64,000 nucleotides of DNA. Origin: Angomonas ambiguus (Eukaryota; Euglenozoa; Kinetoplastea; Trypanosomatida; Trypanosomatidae). This document shows, one piece after another, positions 40,086 to 48,119 of the stretch (position 1 is the stretch's first letter; every line of letters starts with the position of its first letter). The notes beneath the pieces are model-generated. The model saw nothing but the letters and a program-made list of their open reading frames with translations. It had not been told where the DNA came from and searched no databases. The stretch lies in assembly GCA_019695575.1 (NCBI GenBank), contig JADNSB010000007.1:186001-250000 (forward strand). The letters are read 5' to 3'. A program made the position numbers and the translations under genes.

Positions 40086-43000
40086 TCAGAGAACTGGGTA
40101 GCCGGCTTTGCGCAACTTTTCGAGAGTGCTCTTCTCACTGGTCTTGAAAGGGGAAGCGGGTTCTTTGGAAGCGGTTGGGGCGGAGGTGGAGGGTTTCCTC
40201 TGGGGAGCCTCCGGGAAGGACGGAAAGCGTTCTGCTCGGGTGAAAAGGATCCCATCCTTGCTGTCGTGTTCCCCGTAGGTGTTACGGTGGTAGTGTCCGG
40301 GCCCGGGCTGGTCGTCGAGGTGGAGGTAGTTGGTGGGCGCTTTCGGGAACGTGTAGGAAGGGGCACTGCCCAGACTGGCGGCGGAGCTGTGATAGAGACC
40401 AGGACCTGGGGAGAGGGAGGGACGGGAGGGGGTGAGGTGGGTGGTGGTCGGGAAGGAGAAGGAGGGTCCGCTGGGGTCCTGGTTGGGCCGGTAGTAAGTG
40501 CCTGGCCCTGGGAAATCCTTGGTGGCGGCGGCGCCCGCTGCTGGGGAGTGGAGGTGGGTGGTGTGAGGGAAGGAGAAGGCAGGCGCCTCGTTGGGCTGGC
40601 CGAGGTTCTCGCGGTAGTACGTCCCTGGGCCGATATCGGTGTACTGGGGCTCTGGGAGGGTGAGGTGACTGGTGACGGGGAAGGTGTAGACTGGACCGAC
40701 GGCGGGTGGGGCAACGGAGTAGTACCCCGGCCCGGGCTGGTCGTCGACTGGTCCCTCTGGGTAGCGGCTCGCGGTACCGTGAATACTAAAGGCAGGTCCT
40801 CGCGCTGGGGCTGGGGCGTCGTAGTACCCAGGTCCTGGGGTCAGCTCGGTCTGTGCCGCTGGGGGTGCTGCAGGACCAGTAATGGTGAAGGAGGGGCCTT
40901 TCTGTAAGTACTCGTACCCCAAGTCGGCACTGTAGTACCCGGGACCAGGGAGGTCGGGGGAGTGGCTCTCTGCGGCGGCTACCGTAGCGGTACCAAAGGT
41001 GTGGGAGGGGCCTTGTGGTTGACGGTCAACCATATAATATCCAGGACCCGGCACCTCGCTGGGCTTCTCATGAGTGGCTCGAGGGGCGGTCGGAAACGCT
41101 ACTCCACTCTTCTCAGCCCTTCTTTCTACGTTGTAGTACCCAGGGCCAGGCTCGTCGCTCTGCACTGCCTCCCGCTGCACTTCTGTGGGCGCCGTACCAA
41201 ACTTGTGCGAAGGTCCTTCTGGCTTCACAGTAAGGTTGTAGTATCCAGGACCTGGTACCTCGTTGTCATATGACTTTGCTCCCTCACGTGGGGCGGTGGG
41301 GAAGCCAACACCATGGACCTTGCCCTCCCTCTGTTCTAGGTTGTAGTAGCCCGGCCCTGGTCCTTCTTCCCGCGTGGGTCGACTGATCTCAGTAGGGGCG
41401 GTGCCAAACTTGTGCGAGGGACCGTCCGGCTTCAAGGTGAGGTTGTAGTAGCCGGGACCGGGGGCATCAGGGGTGGCGTGACTCTCCTGGCGAGGGGCAG
41501 TCGTGAAGGTGACGCCCTGCGGCAGACGGCGCGGTGCCTCTGTCTGGTAGTAGCCAGGCCCTGGAGATTCCTGATTGGGATTGACAGTGTCAGTGGGAGC
41601 GGTGCCGAACTTGTACGACGGACCGTCCGGTTTCATGGTGAGGTTATAGTACCCCGGCCCTGGGATGTCATTACCCTTATTGTCGTTGAGTTCCAGTGCC
41701 CTTGGCGCAATCGGAAACGCTACTCCACTCTTCTCGGCCCTTCTTTCCACGTTGTAGTACCCAGGGCCAGGCTCGTCGCTCTGCACTGCCTCCCGCTGCA
41801 CTTCTGTGGGCGCCGTACCAAACTTGTGCGAAGGTCCTTCTGGCTTCACAGTAAGGCTGTAGTATCCAGGACCTGGTACCTCGTTGTCATATGACTTTGC
41901 TCCCTCACGTGGGGCGGTGGGGAAGCCAACACCATGGACCTTGCCCTCCCTCTGTTCTAGGTTGTAGTAGCCCGGCCCTGGTCCTTCTTCCCGCGTGGGT
42001 CGACTGATCTCAGTAGGGGCGGTGCCAAACTTGTGCGAGGGACCGTCCGGCTTCAAGGTGAGGTTGTAGTAGCCGGGACCGGGGGCATCAGGGGTGGCGT
42101 GACTCTCCTGGCGAGGGGCAGTCGTGAAGGTGACGCCCTGCGGCAGACGGCGCGGTGCCTCTGTCTGGTAGTAGCCAGGCCCTGGAGATTCCTGATTGGG
42201 ATTGACAGTGTCAGTGGGAGCGGTGCCGAACTTGTACGACGGACCGTCCGGTTTCATGGTGAGGTTATAGTACCCCGGCCCTGGCACTTCGTCGGCGGAT
42301 CGACCCTCCCCGTTTTCACGCGGTGCGGTTGGAAAAGTCACTCCTCCCTTCTCTGCTCGTTTTTCCACGTTGTAGTACCCCGGGCCGGGGACCTCGGCGT
42401 CTGCATTTCGGTTTACCTCTGTCGGTGCGGTGCCGAACTTGTGAGAAGGACCTTCCTTAGGCGGCACTACGCTATAGTAGCCCGGCCCCGGAATCTCCTC
42501 GCCCCGTTTATCCCTCTCCAGTCGGGGGGCGGTGGAGAAGGGCACCCCACCGCCTTTCTTGTCCTTCGATGCGTCTGTGTGGTAGTAGCCTGGGCCTGGT
42601 ACACCGTCATCGCCAGCGGGGGTGGTAGTAAACTCCACTGGCGCCGTACCGAACTTGTAGGAAGGGCCATCCCGTTGGGTAGGAAGTTGGTAATACCCAG
42701 GACCGGGGACTGCATCTTCGGCGGGGTCTTTTCCTTCCTCACGGGGGGCGGTAGGAAAGCTAACGCCTTTCCCTCTTGACTTTGGTTCGACGTGGTAGTA
42801 CCCTGGACCGGGACTACTGCTGTCTGCTTCTCGGTTCCCCTCTGTGGGAGCGGTGCCAAACTTGTAGGACGGCCCTTCTGGTTTTACGGTCAGACTGTAG
42901 TAGCCAGGCCCGGGGTGGTCGTCGGTGACCGCAGGGGCGGCCTTCGGGGAGGAGCCGAATACGGCGGCAGGGATGTGACCCAGGTGGTAGGCCTGCTCCA

Positions 43001-46000
43001 TAGTAATATAGTGGCCCGGTCCTGGTATCTCCCCCTTCTCCTTGTCTCCCTCGTCGGGTTGGAAGCGGGGGGCCTTGGGGAAGACGACGACACCACTCGC
43101 TGGGTGGCGCTGCTGGTGCCCCTCGTACTGCCCGGGGCCGGGGATGTCTGGGTCTCCAGTAGGGACTTCCTGCCGAGGGGCGGTGGGGAAACGGTGACTG
43201 GGAGAGCTGTCGGAGTGGTAGATTTCATAGTGACCCGGTCCTGGCGCCGCCTCCTCTGGTCGGTCGGCCACCTCTCGGGGGGCGGTAGGGAACGACACCC
43301 CACCACCGGTCCGTGAGGGGGGGCGGCCCTCGTAGTGCCCGGGCCCTGGTACCGCCTCCTCTGCCGTGGGGGTACTGCGGGGGGCGGTGGCGAAGGGCAC
43401 CCCACGAGGACCGGACGGTCTGCGGTACACCTCGTACTGCCCTGGCCCTGGTACCGCCTCTTCCTCTCGCGGTCCGGCCTCTCGGGGGGCGGTGGGGAAG
43501 GTGGCGCCTCTGTGTGTCTCGTACCTGGGGTCCCGCTCCACACTGTAGTACCCTGGTCCAGGTATATTCTCCCGCACTGCCACTTCGTCAGGGGACGGTG
43601 TCCTTCCGCTGGTGCGTCCAATGAGAGCGGCGGGGGCTCGACTGTACTTTAATCGTTCTTCGTAGTACGGCTCGTACTGCCCCGGGCCTGGTACCTCCTC
43701 CTCCTCTTCAGGGGGGTCTCCTCCTGTCCCAAAGGTGAAGCCCTGGTGCGTCGGTGGTGGCCGGGGTGGGTCGTAGGCGCCGGGGCCGACCTTCCCACTC
43801 TCCTCCTCCGCGGCACGGTCGCGGTCGAGACGGGGGGCGGTGGAGAAGGGTATGCCTTTCGGTCCAGAGGGTGCGGCGGGCACCTCATACTGACCGGGTC
43901 CAGGTCCCTTGTGCGCCTCTCTCTGCCCTTGTGGGTCCCGCGGGGCGGTGGAGAAGGTGACCCCGCCGGCGGTCGTGGTAGTAGGTTCGGTGAGGTGATA
44001 GGTCATCGGCCCGGGCAGGTCTTGCTTCTCCTTCAGGATCTCGTCGAGGTAGAGAACTCGCTTTGGTGGGGGCACTGCACTGGGGGCGTGGGGAAAGGGG
44101 TTGCGCTGGTGGTGGTACTGGTAGTACCGCTCTACGTCGTAGTCGCCAGGGCCTACCCTGTCCTTCCCATCTCCCCCCGTCTGACTGAGGTGCACGTTGT
44201 AGTAGTACTCATGGTCGGTAATAATATCATTCCGTCGGGCTGTTCCAAACACGGCGGAGGGAGCCGCACTCTCTTGTGTCGTGTACACGGGCACATACGC
44301 CGCCGGGCCGACTGGGGACTTTTCCGTGCCCTCGTAAAATGCCTTATCATCAATGTTGAAGGGCATACGAGGCGCGGTGCCGAATGGGTAGGCGGGGGCC
44401 CGCTTGTACTTGACCGTATTCACAAACGTATCCACCTCGGGGGAGTAGTAGTACTGACAGTCGGTCGTGGCCTTCGGATCGGCGTGGTAGAGGAGTTCAA
44501 TTTCTTTCATCATTTGCTTGCGACTGGAGGTGACGATGGCGGAGGCGGGGTTAGGGATGACGGTGGCTTGGTAACTCTCCCAGGCGTGGTAGTCGGCCGG
44601 TCCGGGGGAGAGGTGGTCGGGGTCGTTGGTCTTTTCCTTTCTCGGGCGATAGTTGATGAGTTTAAAGTTGGGTGCTTGATGAAGGTTAGCCCCCACCTCT
44701 TTCCCCGTAACGACAATATAATCGCTCGGACCCGGAAGAGCGGAGGGGTGAGACTTGTAATAGTAAGGACAGCTTTTTCGATGGATCTTTCTCTTCTTTT
44801 CAGAGCCAGGTCCTCCTTTTTTATTATTCTTCTTCTTATTATTGGACTTGCCCTTGACACGCTGCTTTTCTTGTACCAACTTCTTGGTAGGGAGGAAGAC
44901 GGTTTTCTTTTCCCCTGTTTCTTCATCCACCACTTCGTGCTCCACCTCCTCCATGACCTCTCTCGTGATGATTACCTCTTGTTCTTCTTCGTCTTCCCTT
45001 TCACCGCCGTCTCCTTCCTGGTCCGGACAGCTGCAGGTCTCCTCCTTCTCCTCCATCTCCTTGACTTTATCGGCGTCTATAAAGTAAGGGTTCCGTCGTG
45101 GAGCGGTGCCGAAGACCGTCTTCCGGGGGGCGGGGTAGAGGATGTCCTCTTGCTCCACGACATGGTAGTCCTGCGGAGAGGGAAAGGAAGCGACGCCTTT
45201 ATCAAAAAAGAGATTTCGTTTACTGGTCAGCCGAAAAGTGGCGTTCTGGCACAACTTTTGTAACTTACTTTGAATGTTAGTATCAGGGACCCTTTTCTTC
45301 TTCTTCTTTTTGGATTTCTTCTTTGTCTCGGTCGATCCGGTATCTGCGGCGTCTTCAGGGGCCAATAGTTGTTGAATGCTTTTTATCCTTTCCTTTTCCT
45401 GAAGAATCTCTTGGTCAATGGTGGGGGTAGGGCCGTACGCTCCAGGCCCTGGGGTTGGGAGGATCTCCTCTACGAGCTCATATTGCAACTTCGGTTTTCC
45501 CTTTTGTGGGGTCGTGGATCGATCCGACGGACTACCTGGAGCGTGTTCCTTCTCCTTTTTCTTCTTGAGGGTTTTACGCACCATCACGCCAGACGTAGTG
45601 TCGGCACTGTGGCGGCTGGTGGGGATAAAGGCCTGTGGGCTGCGGCCCCTCATGAATTGGATTGTGTGTGCTAAATTGTAGTCTCCCGGCCCGGGCGTGG
45701 GAATCTTTTTCTTCTGTCGCTTCTCTGGTGTGATGACGTCCTTCTCTTCTTCCTTTTCGTCTTCCTTACCCTTTTCCTCCTCCGAGGGAGCCGTGTCCTT
45801 GGCAGGGGATACTTTGTTCCTTTTACCCGACGACGTTTTCTCTTTTTTCGGTTCCTCGCGAGTGTATTCCGAAGGATCGACGAAGAGTGTGGAGCGCTTT
45901 GAGGTGCCAAACACAGCGGAGGGCGTGTGTTTCCCTGCCTTGTGCGAGTCCTGTGCCTTCCCATCCTCCTCCCCTCGCTCAGTCATCACCACCCTCACCT

Positions 46001-46349
46001 CCTCCCCTTTCCGACTCCGCCGGAGGGAAGTACTACAGTCGGAGGAGAGGTCGATGGTTTGCTTGGAGTGACGGCTGGTACTACGGGAGGAGCCCACCGC
46101 ACTTCCGCCCCTTCTCCCTCTCTCCCAGCGCCGCATCGCCTCCATCGTCTCCAGGTACGAGGCCTCCTGCTGATAACAAGGACACTCCTTCGTGTGGGCG
46201 GCGGGGTTGATGGACATCTCCAACTCCTTCTTTTTAGACGTCGTCGTGGTGGAGCCTTCGTTGGCTTCTCCAGTTGGATTACAGAAAAGGGACCAGTAGC
46301 AGTTGCACAACTTTACGAATCGCTCCCTCAGTAACGCCTCGGGGCTCAC
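40086..46349 (-). CDS. Giant STPGR/SHIPPO (PGPGxY) repeat protein, main part
   Basis: An open frame of 2,087 codons with about 40 copies of the sperm-tail PG-rich motif, mostly PGPGYY or PGPGHY, spaced about 30-40 residues and alternating with F-x-T-A-P-R or KFGTAP blocks. STPGR proteins (ODF3/CIMAP, SHIPPO) decorate flagellar and other stable microtubules, so a cytoskeletal or flagellar role is expected; no enzyme domain is present. The first 500 residues add Cys clusters (KECPCYQQ, TCSCPDQE) and Lys/Glu-rich spans. The frame has no good start: its first codon here is GTG (46349), the first ATG is at 46217, and Cys-rich coding-like sequence continues upstream to 46581. It most likely joins the 46346-47245 frame by a -1 shift at the A8 tract 46543-46550. 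Confidence 0.88.
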   Translation of the reverse strand: MSPEALLRERFVKLCNCYWSLFCNPTGEANEGSTTTTSKKKELEMSINPAAHTKECPCYQQEASYLETMEAMRRWERGRRGGSAVGSSRSTSRHSKQTIDLSSDCSTSLRRSRKGEEVRVVMTERGEEDGKAQDSHKAGKHTPSAVFGTSKRSTLFVDPSEYTREEPKKEKTSSGKRNKVSPAKDTAPSEEEKGKEDEKEEEKDVITPEKRQKKKIPTPGPGDYNLAHTIQFMRGRSPQAFIPTSRHSADTTSGVMVRKTLKKKKEKEHAPGSPSDRSTTPQKGKPKLQYELVEEILPTPGPGAYGPTPTIDQEILQEKERIKSIQQLLAPEDAADTGSTETKKKSKKKKKKRVPDTNIQSKLQKLCQNATFRLTSKRNLFFDKGVASFPSPQDYHVVEQEDILYPAPRKTVFGTAPRRNPYFIDADKVKEMEEKEETCSCPDQEGDGGEREDEEEQEVIITREVMEEVEHEVVDEETGEKKTVFLPTKKLVQEKQRVKGKSNNKKKNNKKGGPGSEKKRKIHRKSCPYYYKSHPSALPGPSDYIVVTGKEVGANLHQAPNFKLINYRPRKEKTNDPDHLSPGPADYHAWESYQATVIPNPASAIVTSSRKQMMKEIELLYHADPKATTDCQYYYSPEVDTFVNTVKYKRAPAYPFGTAPRMPFNIDDKAFYEGTEKSPVGPAAYVPVYTTQESAAPSAVFGTARRNDIITDHEYYYNVHLSQTGGDGKDRVGPGDYDVERYYQYHHQRNPFPHAPSAVPPPKRVLYLDEILKEKQDLPGPMTYHLTEPTTTTAGGVTFSTAPRDPQGQREAHKGPGPGQYEVPAAPSGPKGIPFSTAPRLDRDRAAEEESGKVGPGAYDPPRPPPTHQGFTFGTGGDPPEEEEEVPGPGQYEPYYEERLKYSRAPAALIGRTSGRTPSPDEVAVRENIPGPGYYSVERDPRYETHRGATFPTAPREAGPREEEAVPGPGQYEVYRRPSGPRGVPFATAPRSTPTAEEAVPGPGHYEGRPPSRTGGGVSFPTAPREVADRPEEAAPGPGHYEIYHSDSSPSHRFPTAPRQEVPTGDPDIPGPGQYEGHQQRHPASGVVVFPKAPRFQPDEGDKEKGEIPGPGHYITMEQAYHLGHIPAAVFGSSPKAAPAVTDDHPGPGYYSLTVKPEGPSYKFGTAPTEGNREADSSSPGPGYYHVEPKSRGKGVSFPTAPREEGKDPAEDAVPGPGYYQLPTQRDGPSYKFGTAPVEFTTTPAGDDGVPGPGYYHTDASKDKKGGGVPFSTAPRLERDKRGEEIPGPGYYSVVPPKEGPSHKFGTAPTEVNRNADAEVPGPGYYNVEKRAEKGGVTFPTAPRENGEGRSADEVPGPGYYNLTMKPDGPSYKFGTAPTDTVNPNQESPGPGYYQTEAPRRLPQGVTFTTAPRQESHATPDAPGPGYYNLTLKPDGPSHKFGTAPTEISRPTREEGPGPGYYNLEQREGKVHGVGFPTAPREGAKSYDNEVPGPGYYSLTVKPEGPSHKFGTAPTEVQREAVQSDEPGPGYYNVERRAEKSGVAFPIAPRALELNDNKGNDIPGPGYYNLTMKPDGPSYKFGTAPTDTVNPNQESPGPGYYQTEAPRRLPQGVTFTTAPRQESHATPDAPGPGYYNLTLKPDGPSHKFGTAPTEISRPTREEGPGPGYYNLEQREGKVHGVGFPTAPREGAKSYDNEVPGPGYYNLTVKPEGPSHKFGTAPTEVQREAVQSDEPGPGYYNVERRAEKSGVAFPTAPRATHEKPSEVPGPGYYMVDRQPQGPSHTFGTATVAAAESHSPDLPGPGYYSADLGYEYLQKGPSFTITGPAAPPAAQTELTPGPGYYDAPAPARGPAFSIHGTASRYPEGPVDDQPGPGYYSVAPPAVGPVYTFPVTSHLTLPEPQYTDIGPGTYYRENLGQPNEAPAFSFPHTTHLHSPAAGAAATKDFPGPGTYYRPNQDPSGPSFSFPTTTHLTPSRPSLSPGPGLYHSSAASLGSAPSYTFPKAPTNYLHLDDQPGPGHYHRNTYGEHDSKDGILFTRAERFPSFPEAPQRKPSTSAPTASKEPASPFKTSEKSTLEKLRKAGYPVL
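41092..41663 (-). repeat. Tandem 621-bp duplication inside the STPGR gene, C-terminal-side copy
   Basis: 572 bases match 41713-42284 with only three differences that I can find. The offset of 621 bp is exactly 207 codons and five PGPGYY motifs; the intervening 49 bases differ. Confidence 0.92.
41713..42284 (-). repeat. Tandem 621-bp duplication inside the STPGR gene, N-terminal-side copy
   Basis: Partner of 41092-41663. One visible difference changes YYSLTVKPEG in this copy to YYNLTVKPEG in the other. The near-identity contrasts with the strong divergence of the other STPGR units. Confidence 0.92.
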
Positions 46350-47245
46350 GGCAGAGGAGGGTGGCTTCTTTCCTTGTGGTTCACTGGAGGATTTCCGCCG
46401 CTTCTTCTCTCTGCAATAGAGACAGCGGCACGGACAGGCGTGACAGCAGTCACAGAGCTCTTCCTTTCCCTGTCCGCCCGAGCCCGATAGTTCTTGGCTA
46501 ACGTGTCCATTATTACATCCTTCTTTTTTCCACCTTTCTCCCTTTTTTTTAGTCTGCCACCCTCTTCCTCTTCCTCCTCTTCACGGGAGGTGTTGTGACC
46601 CGTGTGTTGCCGGGAAAGGAGAGACGGCCCTCCCTCGCTGCTACTCAGCTGACTTACTTCATTCTTATTCACCCCTGATATGATCACCGTTTTCTTTGGC
46701 TTGGGGGAAAAGGATTGACCTTCTTTCACAGGCCGCTTGATGCTACTTCTCAACTCCCGGCCGTCGTCCTCCATGTTGGGCGGACCGGGTCGCATAAAGT
46801 CTTCCTTACGGTACGCTGGAGAGGTAGCGATAGTAGAGCCCTTCTTGTCTCCTGCGCCCTTCCTTAACCCTCCTACCCCCTCCTCCTTATTCTGGGAGAG
46901 TGTGTCAATGGTCGTCTCCATAGCGGCCAAGGAGGGGGCTGTGATTTGGGTAAAACTCTCCACATCCTCCAGCCACTTGTTGAGCCTATCTTGAAGGTTG
47001 TGGGATGCCTTGACGGTGGGCGGTGCGTCACCTCCTTCGTCTAGGCAGGGACACCGGCGGCCGTGGGGGGTGGCACTGTTCGCTCCGCGCCGTGAGCCCG
47101 ACGGGGACACAGGGGGCTGCATCACCTTGTACGTGGGTGCCTTGCTGTAGTAGTAGGAGTGAAGACCCAGCTCCTCATCGCCTTCTTCCTCATCGAGGTG
47201 AGAGGGACGGCGACGACCACGCTTCCCTGCGTCTGCGGTGGACAT
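46346..47245 (-). CDS. Probable N-terminal part of the STPGR gene (299-codon frame)
   Basis: Starts at a good ATG (47245) after an AT-rich spacer, reading MSTADAGKRGRRRPSHLDEE, and overlaps the STPGR frame for its last 235 bases. It shares style with it: SYYYSKAPTYKV and a CPC cluster (RRCPCLDEGG) resemble the AP-x-Y and Cys motifs downstream. On the sense strand CTA AAA AAA AGG sits at 46552-46541. A -1 slip there leads straight into the STPGR frame, giving one protein of about 2,385 residues, whereas the unshifted frame ends at TGA 46348-46346. The C-terminal 60 residues of the unshifted frame look unlike coding sequence. Causes may be an assembly error, a true indel or programmed frameshifting. 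A separate 299-aa gene is the less likely alternative. Confidence 0.6.
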   Translation of the reverse strand: MSTADAGKRGRRRPSHLDEEEGDEELGLHSYYYSKAPTYKVMQPPVSPSGSRRGANSATPHGRRCPCLDEGGDAPPTVKASHNLQDRLNKWLEDVESFTQITAPSLAAMETTIDTLSQNKEEGVGGLRKGAGDKKGSTIATSPAYRKEDFMRPGPPNMEDDGRELRSSIKRPVKEGQSFSPKPKKTVIISGVNKNEVSQLSSSEGGPSLLSRQHTGHNTSREEEEEEEGGRLKKREKGGKKKDVIMDTLAKNYRARADRERKSSVTAVTPVRAAVSIAERRSGGNPPVNHKERSHPPLP

Positions 47246-48030
47246 GTATTCGTTTATCTGGTGTGCGTGTCTTGATTATGCCTCTTTTTATTATTTTTTT
47301 TTTAAAAAGTGAACGTGTGTATCTATGAACAGAGTAATAATGTATGCAGTATGAAAAGAGGTGTTTGGATTTCCGTTCTCCAACAACAACAAAGCGAAAA
47401 GGAAGGCAAATACGTAAAAAAAAAGTTTAAAAACCTTTCCGTTGATTTGTGTTAATTCCTTTTGCCTTTTCCTTCTTATTAATAGGTAGAAAAAAAAAGA
47501 GAGTTGGAATACAGAAAGTGTGTGGTATAACAGGGAATGTCGACTCCTTGTGGTCGGGAAAAGTGTCAGGGATGAGCAAAATAATATGTAAAAAGAAATG
47601 GTAATAATAATAATAATAACAGTATAGTGTATTAACGTTGAGATATAAAGAGCATACATATGCAATAAAGTACACATACAATCCTACACACAAACACTAC
47701 TTGACGTCCATGCATGCATAAAAAAAAAAGAAGAAAGGTGGACAGATCTATTCTGCTTCACCCACTCTTTTTCGGATGGATCTCTCGTGTTGTGTGTATT
47801 CCCTTTGCTGGAGGGTGTGCCAGTCCTGAGGTTAGAGCCCTTCTCCTAACGACGGAAACGGTACTGAATATCAATGACGGTATAAAATAAGATGTAAAAA
47901 GTAAAAATAATGATATAATAAAGTATAAATAAATAAATGAAAATGACTCTGTCCCCAATATTGTTTTTTAATATTATTTTTTTTTGGCTTAATGAACACG
48001 GAGAGCGAATTAGGGAGTTTCAAAGACTTC

Positions 48031-48048
48031 CCCACCAGCATTGGTGGG
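48031..48048. other. Perfect 7-bp GC-rich hairpin
   Basis: CCCACCA, a four-base loop, then TGGTGGG. It is the only strong GC-rich inverted repeat I noticed in a spacer. It lies about 80 bases beyond the end of the arrestin-like gene, so it could be a 3' UTR element or part of a small RNA of the upstream spacer. Confidence 0.5.
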
Positions 48049-48084
48049 TAAACGTAGTTAGTATTGTTAACCATTGAAAGAGGT

Positions 48085-48085
48085 A

Positions 48086-48113
<28 letters not shown>
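48085..48113. repeat. (TA)n microsatellite
   Basis: About 28 bases of alternating AT just past the stop codon of the arrestin-like gene. Confidence 0.9.

Positions 48114-48118
<5 letters not shown>

Positions 48119-48119
<1 letters not shown>

Larger units (their letters stand above)
47246..48118. other. Spacer with an island of less AT-rich, hairpin-forming sequence
   Basis: The part 47246-47740 is AT-rich. Between about 47750 and 47880, and again at 47990-48060, composition is balanced and unlike other spacers, with local hairpins (47831-47850 and 48031-48048). The frames here (66-128 codons) do not look coding. A (TA)n run at 48085-48113 abuts the 3' end of the arrestin-like gene. A small non-coding RNA gene is possible but unproven. 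Confidence 0.45.

Noticed and set aside
41092-44600. Regularly spaced repeats resembling a CRISPR array
   Set aside because: The period is a codon multiple, the units encode PGPGYY motifs in one open frame, and the spacers are homologous to each other.
40266-45263. Long plus-strand frames (up to about 500 codons) opposite the STPGR gene
   Set aside because: Shadows of a repetitive GC-richer coding strand; the minus frame carries regular PGPGxY motifs.
47291-48074. Four minus-strand frames of 66-128 codons between the STPGR and arrestin-like genes
   Set aside because: They overlap in different frames, are AT-driven and show no domain; only the base composition of 47750-48060 was kept as an observation.
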